This document shows positions 36,992-45,678 of a DNA stretch of 64,000 bases, in pieces. Below the pieces are notes generated by a model, which was given only the letters and a program-made list of their open reading frames with translations, made no database searches and was not told where the DNA came from. The DNA comes from Paracoccaceae bacterium. Its GTDB lineage: Bacteria > Pseudomonadota > Alphaproteobacteria > Rhodobacterales > Rhodobacteraceae. Made by a program: the position numbers and the translations under genes. Within the stretch, counting starts at the first letter, position 1, and each line of letters begins with the position of its first letter. The stretch spans positions 62,001 to 126,000 of the forward strand of contig JABSSD010000096.1 of NCBI GenBank assembly GCA_013214575.1, in the 5' to 3' direction.

Positions 36992-37289
36992 GAACGACAA
37001 CAGCAAAATCTAAAGGAAATCAGCTCAATATGTATGTCCAAATCGTGGCTCATTCCCCGATATGGGCACGAGGTAGCACTGATGGAGCCGAACGTGGGGA
37101 TCTGAACTGCCCTGCCATCAATAAATGCATGACCCAGGTTGAATATAACGCCCCCCCCGCGCTCGCGCGTGACATTGCCTTCTGTCGCTCTACTTGGGAA
37201 ATGTCGGTCAAGATAAATTTTAGTCAAATGTATAGGGCCTTGAAAAACGCGCAAATTGGCGCGTTTGAATCTGGCCTAAGGGGGCAGGG

Positions 37290-40200
37290 GTGTCACGTAC
37301 TTTACAGGATTTACTTTCTGCTCATGGATTGAATGATCTAGTTGAACTCTTCGCCGCCGAAAAAATCGATACCTTGATGGTGCATGATCTGACTGACGGT
37401 GATCTTAAAGAAATCGGTTTAAAGCTCGGTCAGCGCAAGCGGTTCCGCGCGGCGATCAACACAGATACGGTTCCGTTTCCCGCCCGCCCGCGAATGCCTG
37501 CGGAACGACGACAGCTCACGGTGGCTTTCATCGATCTGGTGGACTCAACCTCTTTGGCAACTACGCTGGACCCGGAAGATCTGCGAGAGGTCATCACAAG
37601 TTATCTCGACATTGCTGTTGCGACGATGAAGGCCCATGGTGGTTTCCTTGCCTATACTCAGGGTGACGGGCTGATGGTGTATTTCGGCTATCCCGTGGCG
37701 CAAGAGGACGATCCCTCGCGTGCTATCCGTGCTGCATTGGCCACGGCCGCAGTCGTTCAGGGGATGGAAACGCTGGCACCCAATCCGCTGAAGGTGCGTA
37801 TCGGTGTGGCTACTGGCCGGGTCGTTGTCGGAGATATGCCCGGCGATTCCGCGACCCCGAGGGATTTTGTTGTTGGAGAAACGCCAAACCTTGCTACGCG
37901 GTTGCAAAGCCTTGCCAATCCCGGCGAAGTTGTCGTGGCCGAAGCGACCCAGCATCTGACCAGCGGCACCTTTGATTTCGACGCGCGCGGATCGGTCTTG
38001 GTCAAGGGGTTTGGCGAGCTCCGCACCGTTTTTGCAGTGATACGGGAAACCACCGGCAAGAGCCGGTTCGATGCACACGCAGTGGATGGGATCCAATCGA
38101 TCGTTGGCCGAGAAGCAGAACTTAAGACGCTCGCCGGTCATTGGGATGCAGCCTGTGCCGGCAACGGAAATATTTGCCTGATCGAAGGACCCCCGGGCAT
38201 CGGCAAGTCCCGGCTGGTGCGTGGTATCTATTCTCTGGCGGGCCGCGCGGCGGTCGAATGGCAATGCGCGCCACATCTGACCAACCGCGCATTGCACCCG
38301 ATGGTGGCCGAACTGGAACGCGATGCCGGGATCAGGCGCAGCGACACCGCGGACATCCGGCAAGCCAAGGCAGCGGCTCTGGTCGCGGATACACAGGGTC
38401 TGTCTGAAGCCGACCTGCCTTATCTGGCCAGTCTTGTCAGCGCACCAATGGAAAATGGTGCGCAGCTGGAAGCTCAGGTCCGGGCCCGGTTGACGTTCGA
38501 GGCTCTAAAGCGGCGCGTTGAGGGTATGACAACCTTAGGACCACTGCTTGTCGTGCTGGAAGATGCCCATTGGGCCGACCCCACGACGCTGGAATTCCTT
38601 GATCTGTTGTCCGAGCGTATAGCGGATCTGCCACTTTTGCTCCTAGTGACCTTCCGTCCTAGGTTTACACCGTCCGACACTCTGAAATCGTCAGGCGAAA
38701 CGCTTATGCTGGAGCCGCTTGATCCTGATGCTGGAATCGCTTTGGTAAACAATATCGGAGGTGAGGGTACCCTGCCGGTGGTGTTGGCACGGCGGATTAT
38801 CGAAAAAACCGATGGTGTGCCACTGTTTATCGAAGAACTGACCAAATCGATTCTTGATGCGGCGCTGGACGATGACGCAGTGATGGCAGAGAGCCATGAT
38901 GTGGTGGACATCCCGACTACGTTGCAGGCTTTGTTGATGTCGCGCCTTGACCGAACCGGAGTGGCCAAAGAGGTTGCCCAGCTTGGCGCGGTTATAGGAC
39001 GCGAGTTCACTGTGCAGATGATCAACGCAATTGCGCCGGTCGGTTCGGATCTGGATGATTCCTTTCAGCTGCTGGAGGGGTCCGAACTTCTCCATCGTGG
39101 CGGGCTATTGGGGCCGGAATACTTCGTGTTCAACCACGCACTTGTGCAGGACACAGCCTACGAATCCATGCTGCGCAGCAGGCGGCAGGAAGTTCACCTC
39201 GCGCTCGCCCTCGCAATGTTGAACGGGGACCCGGCATTTGGGGTACAAGAGCCGGAAATAATCGCCAGGCATTGCGAATTCGGTGGCTTGATAGAAGAAG
39301 CGATCGAATATTGGACGCTAGCGGGTCATGAAGCGATGGACCGTGTCGCGAACCTTGCCGGCCTCGCCCACTTTACCTCGGCTTTGCACCTTCTGGAAAA
39401 CCAACCCGAAGGATCAAAGCGCGAGGAATCAGAACTTGGTATCCAGATGGCGCTCATGGCTGTCAGCATGTCGATTTACGGCTGGGGCTCTTCCAAGGTA
39501 GCGGATGCTGCGTTTCGATCCCGTGACATCGCGCGCAGCCTGAATAACGGCGAAGCGCTTTATGGTGCGACCTGGGGTATCTGGACGATGCACTTCCTGC
39601 GCGGCGAGCTTGTGCATGGGATCAATGTGGCCCAGGAAGTTAGCAACATGGCCGACGCGGTTGGCGCGCCACTGCTGCTAACCACAGCTGATCACGCCGT
39701 GTGTTATACGCAATATTACCGAGGTGAATTGCGGGAAGCCTTTGACCGTTATGTTTTGGGTATGTCGCGCTTTGATCCGGCTATCGATATTGAGATCATG
39801 AAAAATTTCCAGATCGCCAGCGGGCTTGCGCTGATGGATTCCGGCGCTGCTTCCGCGTGGCTCATGGGCCGTGAGGCAGAGGCAGCCGAGGGCATGCAAC
39901 ATATATTAAGCTATATGGATCAACTAGATCACTCTCCGTCCTATGCCTTTGGGCTTGGCGCACTTGGGCACTTTTCCATGGTCCAGCGCAACTGGACCCG
40001 GATGGCCGAAGTTGCGGAGCAGAACAAGGCACTGTCCTCAGAGCTTGGATACCTGATGTGGGAGAGGGTGGCGGATTTGCAACTCGTCATTTCACGCGCG
40101 TATTTGGACAACAAGCTGGCCGAGAGCGTGGACCAGGCACGGACGGCACAGGATCAATTTACCGCCTCCGGAACCCGCTTAACGGAGCTGCTCAGCATCC

Positions 40201-40466
40201 CACCTGTCGTGGAAATGATGATCGCGGCCGGCCGGGCCGAAGATGGGCTGAAGCTCGTGGAAGACCGGATCGCACGCGCGCTGAAGCACCATGAAAGATT
40301 GAACCTTGCAGATCTGTACCGGGCACGCGGATTGGTCTTTCAGGCGCTTGGAGACCTTAAGCGGGCGCAAAGTGATTTAGAAACCGCCCGGAATATTGCA
40401 CAAAATCAGGGCGCGGTGAGGCTTGTTGAACGCGCGGAATTACAACTGGAGGAATTGGTCGCCTGA
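37290..40466 (+). CDS. SAM domain - class III nucleotidyl cyclase - AAA ATPase - TPR protein
   Basis: A 1058-residue cytoplasmic signalling protein. Residues 1-60 are a SAM domain (LQDLLSAHGLNDLVELFAAE..LKEIGLKLGQRKRF). Residues about 70-245 are a class III cyclase homology domain: metal Asp residues in VAFIDLVDST and QGDGLM, and transition-state Asn/Arg in GETPNLATRLQ. The lysine that selects adenine is Tyr here (FLAYTQGDG). A STAND-like ATPase follows (P-loop EGPPGIGKSRLVRG near 295), then helical TPR-like repeats. GTG 37290 has AAGGGGGCAGG upstream. It precedes the encapsulin gene by 76 bases on the same strand and might sense a signal for that operon, but the link is only positional. Confidence 0.85.
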   Translation: MSRTLQDLLSAHGLNDLVELFAAEKIDTLMVHDLTDGDLKEIGLKLGQRKRFRAAINTDTVPFPARPRMPAERRQLTVAFIDLVDSTSLATTLDPEDLREVITSYLDIAVATMKAHGGFLAYTQGDGLMVYFGYPVAQEDDPSRAIRAALATAAVVQGMETLAPNPLKVRIGVATGRVVVGDMPGDSATPRDFVVGETPNLATRLQSLANPGEVVVAEATQHLTSGTFDFDARGSVLVKGFGELRTVFAVIRETTGKSRFDAHAVDGIQSIVGREAELKTLAGHWDAACAGNGNICLIEGPPGIGKSRLVRGIYSLAGRAAVEWQCAPHLTNRALHPMVAELERDAGIRRSDTADIRQAKAAALVADTQGLSEADLPYLASLVSAPMENGAQLEAQVRARLTFEALKRRVEGMTTLGPLLVVLEDAHWADPTTLEFLDLLSERIADLPLLLLVTFRPRFTPSDTLKSSGETLMLEPLDPDAGIALVNNIGGEGTLPVVLARRIIEKTDGVPLFIEELTKSILDAALDDDAVMAESHDVVDIPTTLQALLMSRLDRTGVAKEVAQLGAVIGREFTVQMINAIAPVGSDLDDSFQLLEGSELLHRGGLLGPEYFVFNHALVQDTAYESMLRSRRQEVHLALALAMLNGDPAFGVQEPEIIARHCEFGGLIEEAIEYWTLAGHEAMDRVANLAGLAHFTSALHLLENQPEGSKREESELGIQMALMAVSMSIYGWGSSKVADAAFRSRDIARSLNNGEALYGATWGIWTMHFLRGELVHGINVAQEVSNMADAVGAPLLLTTADHAVCYTQYYRGELREAFDRYVLGMSRFDPAIDIEIMKNFQIASGLALMDSGAASAWLMGREAEAAEGMQHILSYMDQLDHSPSYAFGLGALGHFSMVQRNWTRMAEVAEQNKALSSELGYLMWERVADLQLVISRAYLDNKLAESVDQARTAQDQFTASGTRLTELLSIPPVVEMMIAAGRAEDGLKLVEDRIARALKHHERLNLADLYRARGLVFQALGDLKRAQSDLETARNIAQNQGAVRLVERAELQLEELVA

Positions 40467-40542
40467 GCGACGGGAAAAGCCCGTGTACGCCTCAGCCGGA
40501 ATGAAATTTTTTACGCTGTAACGGCGGCGAAAGGGAAAAACC

Positions 40543-41430
40543 ATGAGCGACACGTTAAGCTGGAATGACGATCAATGGAACAAGGTCCGCCAGACCGTTC
40601 ACGATCAGGCGTTGCGCGCTCGCGTCGCAGCTTCGTTTCTGCCTCTCTTTGGACCTTTGCCCAACGATGCGCAAATGGTGCCGTCCAACAAGCTGGAATA
40701 CCACGGCCCAAGTTCGGGGAGCGTCGGTCGAATGGGCATTGACGACTACACGTCAATTCGGCTGACCTCGCTTTCCGTGAATGTCTATCTCAAGAATGCG
40801 CAGGTCGCCGATCCGGAGCTGACCAGCGCGCTCATCATGTTTCGCCGCGCCGCCAACATTATTGCGCGTGTCGAGGATGCAATCATTTTCAACGGTCAAG
40901 AAGACACTGGCCGTGGTCCCAAGAGCGACGCCGGGATTAGTATCGCCGATAAAGTCTGGCGCGTCAGCGGCGGGCAGAAAACGCTGGGCCTGGTCAAGGA
41001 GGGCGAGGACGCAAACAAGCAAAAGATTGAGCCAGACGATAAAGATTCTGATACGGGGCAACAGGTATTTCATGCCGTTGTGAACGCGATCCAAAAAATC
41101 GAGAAGCAAGGCTATCACGGCCCCTTTGCCTGCGTGATGTCCGATAGTCTATTTACTGCGATCACCAAGCCAATGCCGACGTCGATGATCCTGCCGCGCG
41201 ACAGCATCCTGCCTTTCCTCGATGCACCCCTTCTACGTTCCAGTGCCTTGCCCGACGGAATGGCCATTGTTGTGTCGCTTCACGGTGCCCCGGTCGAGAT
41301 TGTCGTCCCCAACGACATCTCGGTGCGCCACCTGCAGACGACCCCCGAGGCAGAGCATGTCTTTCGGGTGCAGCAACGTTTTGTCCTGCGCATCAAAGAG
41401 CCAGGAGCGATCGCGACAATCTTCAAGTAA
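40543..41430 (+). CDS. Encapsulin shell protein (Family 1-like, HK97 fold)
   Basis: A 295-residue protein collinear with Family 1 encapsulins such as that of Thermotoga maritima. The N-terminal helix segment (SWNDDQWNKVRQTVHDQALR) is followed by the spine-helix region with EDAIIFNGQ (compare EDEVIFRG), QKIEKQGYHGPFACVMSDSL (compare FSKDGIEGPYTLVINTD), then AIVVSLHGAPVEIVVPNDIS (compare VSERGGDFKLILGQDLS) and RFVLRIKEPGAIATIFK at the end. About 20 extra residues, rich in charge, follow EDAIIFNGQ. Such subunits self-assemble into closed shells that enclose cargo enzymes carrying a short C-terminal peptide. AAAGGGA precedes the ATG. No portal, protease or large terminase is nearby, so a phage capsid is unlikely. 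Confidence 0.82.
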   Translation: MSDTLSWNDDQWNKVRQTVHDQALRARVAASFLPLFGPLPNDAQMVPSNKLEYHGPSSGSVGRMGIDDYTSIRLTSLSVNVYLKNAQVADPELTSALIMFRRAANIIARVEDAIIFNGQEDTGRGPKSDAGISIADKVWRVSGGQKTLGLVKEGEDANKQKIEPDDKDSDTGQQVFHAVVNAIQKIEKQGYHGPFACVMSDSLFTAITKPMPTSMILPRDSILPFLDAPLLRSSALPDGMAIVVSLHGAPVEIVVPNDISVRHLQTTPEAEHVFRVQQRFVLRIKEPGAIATIFK

Positions 41431-41442
41431 GGGCCGGTCGCT

Positions 41443-42294
41443 ATGTCTGAGTATACCGCCAACGGCCTGACATTGCACTGGAGTGAACCCGTCATTGACG
41501 CGGCTCGCGGGATGCAGCGCGTGGTAATAAAAGCCTCTCCGTCTGACCCGGCCAACGTCCTGCGCATCATTTACGCGCAAGGAAACGGTCCGGAAGGTAT
41601 GACCCGCGGGTGGCCGACGGGAAACGACCCTGAAACCGGGCTACAGACCTTTGCCGCCGATCTGCCGCGCGCTCTTCCAGGTAAGAAACTGCTATGGCGT
41701 CCGGTTCTGACGAGCGGTATCAGGGAGGCGGACCCGGGTAAGGGCTGGCAAGAGGTGGAGCCACCTGCGTCCCCCCGTCCGCCTACGGATACGAAGCCCT
41801 TCAAGCATCGACTGGAGTTTTTCGCGCGCGCCACTGCGCCGCTTGATCCGAACCCCATCTTGATCGGTGACACGCCCGATGGGCTTCACATTGTTTACCC
41901 GCTTGCAAAGGGTGGCACGGTTATCGGCCCACGGATCAAAGGCGTCTATGATCAGCACGGCGGCGACTGGATGAGAATTCGCAGCGACGGGATGGGCGTT
42001 GTCGGCGTGCGCGCAGTGCTAAGAACCTCAGACGGTGCGAACCTTCTGACCGAGTACAGCGGCCTCGTCGATTTCGGGCGCGACGGTCAAAAGCGTCTTC
42101 TGAGCGGCGATCCACCTCCCCAGGCCGAGGCCTGCCTGACGCCGCGTTTCGTGACAGCGCACCCTGACTGGCTGTGGATCAACCGCTTGCAGATGATCGC
42201 GTTCGGGCGTGTCACATTCGCGACGCTGCTTGTCGAATATGACCTTTATATAATGCACTCCGAGGCGACAAACGTGGATGAGGAAAACGCATGA
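41443..42294 (+). CDS. DUF3237 domain protein with extra N-terminal domain
   Basis: A 283-residue protein. The C-terminal half, from about residue 120, matches DUF3237: RLEFFARATAPLDPNPILIG, GDTPDGLHIVYPLAKGGTVI, GPRIKGVYDQHGGDWMRIRS and WINRLQMIAFGRV. The family is a small beta-barrel of unknown biochemical role, often found near oxidative enzymes. Residues 1-105 form a separate beta-rich segment (NGLTLHWSEPVIDAARGMQR, LLWRPVLTSGIREADPG) that I do not recognise. It begins 12 bases after the encapsulin stop codon and overlaps the flavoenzyme gene by ATGA, so the three are made together. It has no obvious encapsulin-targeting tail (ends SEATNVDEENA). Confidence 0.72.
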   Translation: MSEYTANGLTLHWSEPVIDAARGMQRVVIKASPSDPANVLRIIYAQGNGPEGMTRGWPTGNDPETGLQTFAADLPRALPGKKLLWRPVLTSGIREADPGKGWQEVEPPASPRPPTDTKPFKHRLEFFARATAPLDPNPILIGDTPDGLHIVYPLAKGGTVIGPRIKGVYDQHGGDWMRIRSDGMGVVGVRAVLRTSDGANLLTEYSGLVDFGRDGQKRLLSGDPPPQAEACLTPRFVTAHPDWLWINRLQMIAFGRVTFATLLVEYDLYIMHSEATNVDEENA

Positions 42295-44447
42295 CCGAGA
42301 AAGTTGTAATCCTGGGTGGCGGCGTCGCTGGTATGAGTGCTGCACACGAGTTGATCGAACGCGGATATGAGGTTGAAATCCTCGAACGTCAGATTGTCGC
42401 GGGCGGCAAGGCGCGCTCGATTCCGGTGATGGAGGGGCAGGGCGATCACGGTTCGAAAAAGCGCCATATGGAGGCGCTAAGGGAATGGCGGGATGTCGAC
42501 GGTGCGAAGGTCCCTCCAGGAGTGAAACGCCCGTGGCTGCCGGGCGAACATGGTTTCCGCTTCTTTCCCAACTTCTACCGCCACATCCCCGATACGATGT
42601 CGCGCATCCCCTATTACAACAAGGGAACCGTGCTGGATAACCTCACGGACGCCACGGGAATGCTGATCGCGCTTTATGACGAGGCGGGGATTGTTCTGCC
42701 GGAACGCTTCCCGCGCAACCTCAAGGAAGTGTCCAACGCGCTGCAGACTTTTCTCTACGGGATTTCGCCCCGCGATCAGATTGCCTTTGACGATATCGAA
42801 CATTTCGCCGGTTGCATCTGGCGGATCATGACGACCTGCAAGGAGCGCCGCTTTGACGAATACGAGCGCATCGGCTGGTGGGAGTTCATCGGGGCGGAAA
42901 ACCGGTCAGAAGCTTACCAAAAATTCCTTGCAATTGGCATTACCCGGTCTTTGGTGGCAGCCAAGGCGCGCGCGGCAAGCACCAAGACGATCGGCGACAT
43001 CTTTATGCAGCTGCTTTTCGGGATAATCGCACCCGAACCTGCCTCGAACCGGCTTTTGAATGGGCCCACCAACCTGGTGTGGATCCAGCCCTGGCTGAAC
43101 TATCTGGAAGAACGCGGCGTGGTCTATCATTTCGAAACCACCGTGACTGGGATCGACTGCAAGGGCGGCCGCATCACTGGTATCAGCGCCGAGAAAAACG
43201 GGCTGCCTTATCAGGTAACCGGCGACTGGTATATTGGTGCGCTGCCTATTGAACGCATGGCACCTCTGATCACCAAAGAGATGTCCGACATCGATTCCTC
43301 TCTGGCGCAACTGACGCCGCTGGCGCGGAATGTGCAGTGGATGAATGGTATTCAGTTCTACCTCACCCGGGACGTCAAACTGATCGATGGCCATGTGATC
43401 TTTATCGACAGCGCATGGGCGCTGACGGCGGTGTCGCAGCGGCAATTCTGGCCCGATATAAATTTCGAGAACTGGGGCGATGGTAAAACCCGTGGGCTTT
43501 TGTCCGTCGACATCTCGGAATGGGATTATCCAGGGATGAACGGTAAGACCGCGCGAGACTGCACTCGCCAGGAGATCGCCGATGAGGTCTGGTCACAGCT
43601 CAAGCGCAGCCTGAATTACGACGGCCAAGAGACGTTATGTGATGAAGACCTAAAATACTGGTTCCTAGATCCTGATATCGTCAACGACCCAAGCGATCCG
43701 GGACGGATGACGAATGTGGAGCCGCTCCTGGTCAACCGCGTGAACACGTGGCGTTTGCGTCCCGAGGCAGGCACGCAGATCCACAATTTTTTGCTTGCTT
43801 CGGACTATGTGCGCACAAATACTGATCTGGCCACAATGGAAGGCGCCAACGAAGCGGCCCGGAGGGCGGTGAATACGATTCTTGAGCGCGGCGGGTCAGA
43901 GGCCACGCGCTGCAAGATATGGGAGCTGCACGAACCTGACGCACTGGAACCGCTGCGGGCGTATGACAAGGCGCGCTATCATGCAGGTCTGCCTTGGGAT
44001 GACCGGCTGGCAGTTGCGGTGCAGGCCTCGCTGAAGATGGGGCAATCAGCCGTCGGCACCGAATATGGCGGCGATGGTCTGCTTGCAGCCATAGCCCCCT
44101 TCACGGCCGAAATGTCCAAGCCCAACAGCCCGCTGAGCGATCCTGTTCTCGCCGATGCTCTGCGCATGATCGGCCCTCCAAAGGGCACTATGTCAGAGAT
44201 CGCTAGGGATTTTCCCGGATTGGGTGGTAATTTTTCCGGAACCAAAGAGATCTCGGCCTTGGCCGGAGATCTCTTTGGTAGGGCCGATCTTGTGAACAAG
44301 CCACCTTTGTTGGGGGCTGAGAATAGCGTAGGCCCCGATATCCTGAAAGCGCAGATCGACGATACGGCCCATCCATTGGGCGCGAAACACAACAACGACG
44401 ACCCGACCGAGCCAGTACCACGCCTGCGTGTGACACAAATCGGGTAG
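42291..44447 (+). CDS. FAD-dependent amine-oxidase/phytoene-desaturase-like oxidoreductase; candidate encapsulin cargo
   Basis: A 718-residue flavoprotein. The N-terminal Rossmann motif is VVILGGGVAGMSAAHELIER followed by GYEVEILERQIVAGGKARSI, as in phytoene desaturases and hydroxysqualene dehydroxylases; the C-terminal FAD segment is LLASDYVRTNTDLATMEGAN near residue 520. Members act on polyprenyl or carotenoid substrates, which fits the adjacent polyprenyl synthase. Beyond the fold, residues about 560-718 are an extension ending in a polar flexible stretch (DDTAHPLGAKHNNDDPTEPV) and the final PRLRVTQIG. LxVxxI matches the hydrophobic spacing of Family 1 targeting peptides (LTVGSL). The exact substrate is unknown. 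Confidence 0.78.
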   Translation: MTEKVVILGGGVAGMSAAHELIERGYEVEILERQIVAGGKARSIPVMEGQGDHGSKKRHMEALREWRDVDGAKVPPGVKRPWLPGEHGFRFFPNFYRHIPDTMSRIPYYNKGTVLDNLTDATGMLIALYDEAGIVLPERFPRNLKEVSNALQTFLYGISPRDQIAFDDIEHFAGCIWRIMTTCKERRFDEYERIGWWEFIGAENRSEAYQKFLAIGITRSLVAAKARAASTKTIGDIFMQLLFGIIAPEPASNRLLNGPTNLVWIQPWLNYLEERGVVYHFETTVTGIDCKGGRITGISAEKNGLPYQVTGDWYIGALPIERMAPLITKEMSDIDSSLAQLTPLARNVQWMNGIQFYLTRDVKLIDGHVIFIDSAWALTAVSQRQFWPDINFENWGDGKTRGLLSVDISEWDYPGMNGKTARDCTRQEIADEVWSQLKRSLNYDGQETLCDEDLKYWFLDPDIVNDPSDPGRMTNVEPLLVNRVNTWRLRPEAGTQIHNFLLASDYVRTNTDLATMEGANEAARRAVNTILERGGSEATRCKIWELHEPDALEPLRAYDKARYHAGLPWDDRLAVAVQASLKMGQSAVGTEYGGDGLLAAIAPFTAEMSKPNSPLSDPVLADALRMIGPPKGTMSEIARDFPGLGGNFSGTKEISALAGDLFGRADLVNKPPLLGAENSVGPDILKAQIDDTAHPLGAKHNNDDPTEPVPRLRVTQIG

Positions 44448-45515
44448 ATGGCAATGGAGCAAGCGGCGACAAAGCCCGACCACACGGCGTTTCTAAACAC
44501 GCTGCAACGCTATGGCGATGCTGCTCGTGCCGCGCTGCTTGAGAGTATACCAATGGCCGAGCCATATACTCACCTTTATGGCCCGATGCGGGCCTATATT
44601 GAAAATTCCGGAAAAGGTCTGCGCCCCGCACTTTTGATTGCGACCTGCAAGGCTTTTGGTGGTCGCGAAGAAGACGCGCTGCCCTCGGCTGCGGTGATCG
44701 AGCTTTTGCACAGCGCTTTTCTGATTCATGACGACATCGAGGATGTCAGCGATTTCCGCCGCGGGCGGCCCTGTCTTCATCACGAAATCGGCGTGCCGCT
44801 AGCGATCAATATGGGCGATGCGATGCAGACCATGGCATTGCGTCTGCTGCGCGGAAATCTGAGCACGTTAAGCCCTAGGACTGGTGTCCGAGTGGTGGCC
44901 GAGTTCGACCATTTGCTGAAAGAATCGATGGAAGGTCAGGCGCTTGAGCTGGGTATGATCCGGGACAATACGCTTGACATCGGTCCCGCGGACTATCTTC
45001 GGATGACGTTGAAAAAGACCTGCTGGTACAGCTTTATCCAACCCTGCCGTATCGGCGCTCTGATCGCCCGGCCGAATGATGTGGCATCGGGGAGGTTGCA
45101 GCTCGACGATTTCAATGCATTTGGCTTTTTTCTAGGGGCGGCTTTTCAGATACAGGACGATGTGCTTAACCTGATCGGCTCGCAGCAAAAATATGGCAAG
45201 GAGATCGGTGGAGATATCTATGAAGGCAAGCGCACTCTGATGCTGGCAAGGCTCACGAAGCTGGCCAATCTGGACGAGCGGGACAAACTGCATAGCTTCC
45301 TCGCCAAGCCTCGTGCGGCCCGGTCGGAAACGGAAATCAGTTGGGTGCTGAACCGGATGCAGGCACATGACTGCATCTGCTACGCCCAACGCGCAGCGCG
45401 CAATCTGCTGGAAGCCGCGCAAAAAGCCTTTGATCCGCTTTTCTGCGATGCTCAGCCCGAAGATCGCCAGTTCATCTCGGATTGTATGGAATACATGATA
45501 TCGAGGGATGTCTGA
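44448..45515 (+). CDS. Trans-polyprenyl diphosphate synthase
   Basis: A 355-residue isoprenyl synthase. First aspartate-rich motif DDIED at residues 95-99 (AFLIHDDIEDVSDFRRGRP), GKGLRP substrate site at 56-60, and second motif AFQIQDDVLNLIG near residue 230 followed by GKEIGGDIYEGKRTLMLARL. It condenses isopentenyl diphosphate with allylic diphosphates. Chain length cannot be set with confidence. The residue pattern before DDIED is LLHSAFLIH. It starts right after the flavoenzyme stop codon (TAG-ATG; a second ATG follows 6 bases on). As last gene of the encapsulin operon it probably supplies the substrate for the flavoenzyme. A 163-base gap without genes follows. Confidence 0.87.
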   Translation: MAMEQAATKPDHTAFLNTLQRYGDAARAALLESIPMAEPYTHLYGPMRAYIENSGKGLRPALLIATCKAFGGREEDALPSAAVIELLHSAFLIHDDIEDVSDFRRGRPCLHHEIGVPLAINMGDAMQTMALRLLRGNLSTLSPRTGVRVVAEFDHLLKESMEGQALELGMIRDNTLDIGPADYLRMTLKKTCWYSFIQPCRIGALIARPNDVASGRLQLDDFNAFGFFLGAAFQIQDDVLNLIGSQQKYGKEIGGDIYEGKRTLMLARLTKLANLDERDKLHSFLAKPRAARSETEISWVLNRMQAHDCICYAQRAARNLLEAAQKAFDPLFCDAQPEDRQFISDCMEYMISRDV

Positions 45516-45678
45516 CGCCAGGTTGGCCACTTCATTTACCTGCCTGGACCTATACTTGTCGCAAAAGTGTCGTTTCGCCGCCAAAGTATCTCAATAAAAA
45601 ACAAAGTGGTTGGATGAGATGGGAATACGAACCCGGATTGGCGGATGAGGACCAGTTCCCAATCGGACCGATAGCATC

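Noticed and set aside
40543-41430. Reading the HK97-fold gene as a prophage major capsid protein
   Set aside because: It lacks the usual scaffold/delta domain, no protease, portal, head-tail or large terminase gene adjoins it, its neighbours are metabolic genes, and its sequence order matches Family 1 encapsulins.
40543-41430. Assigning the shell to Family 2 encapsulins because of the polyprenyl neighbour
   Set aside because: It has no cyclic-nucleotide-binding insert, and the C-terminal half aligns by eye with Family 1 sequences; the family call still needs an HMM test.
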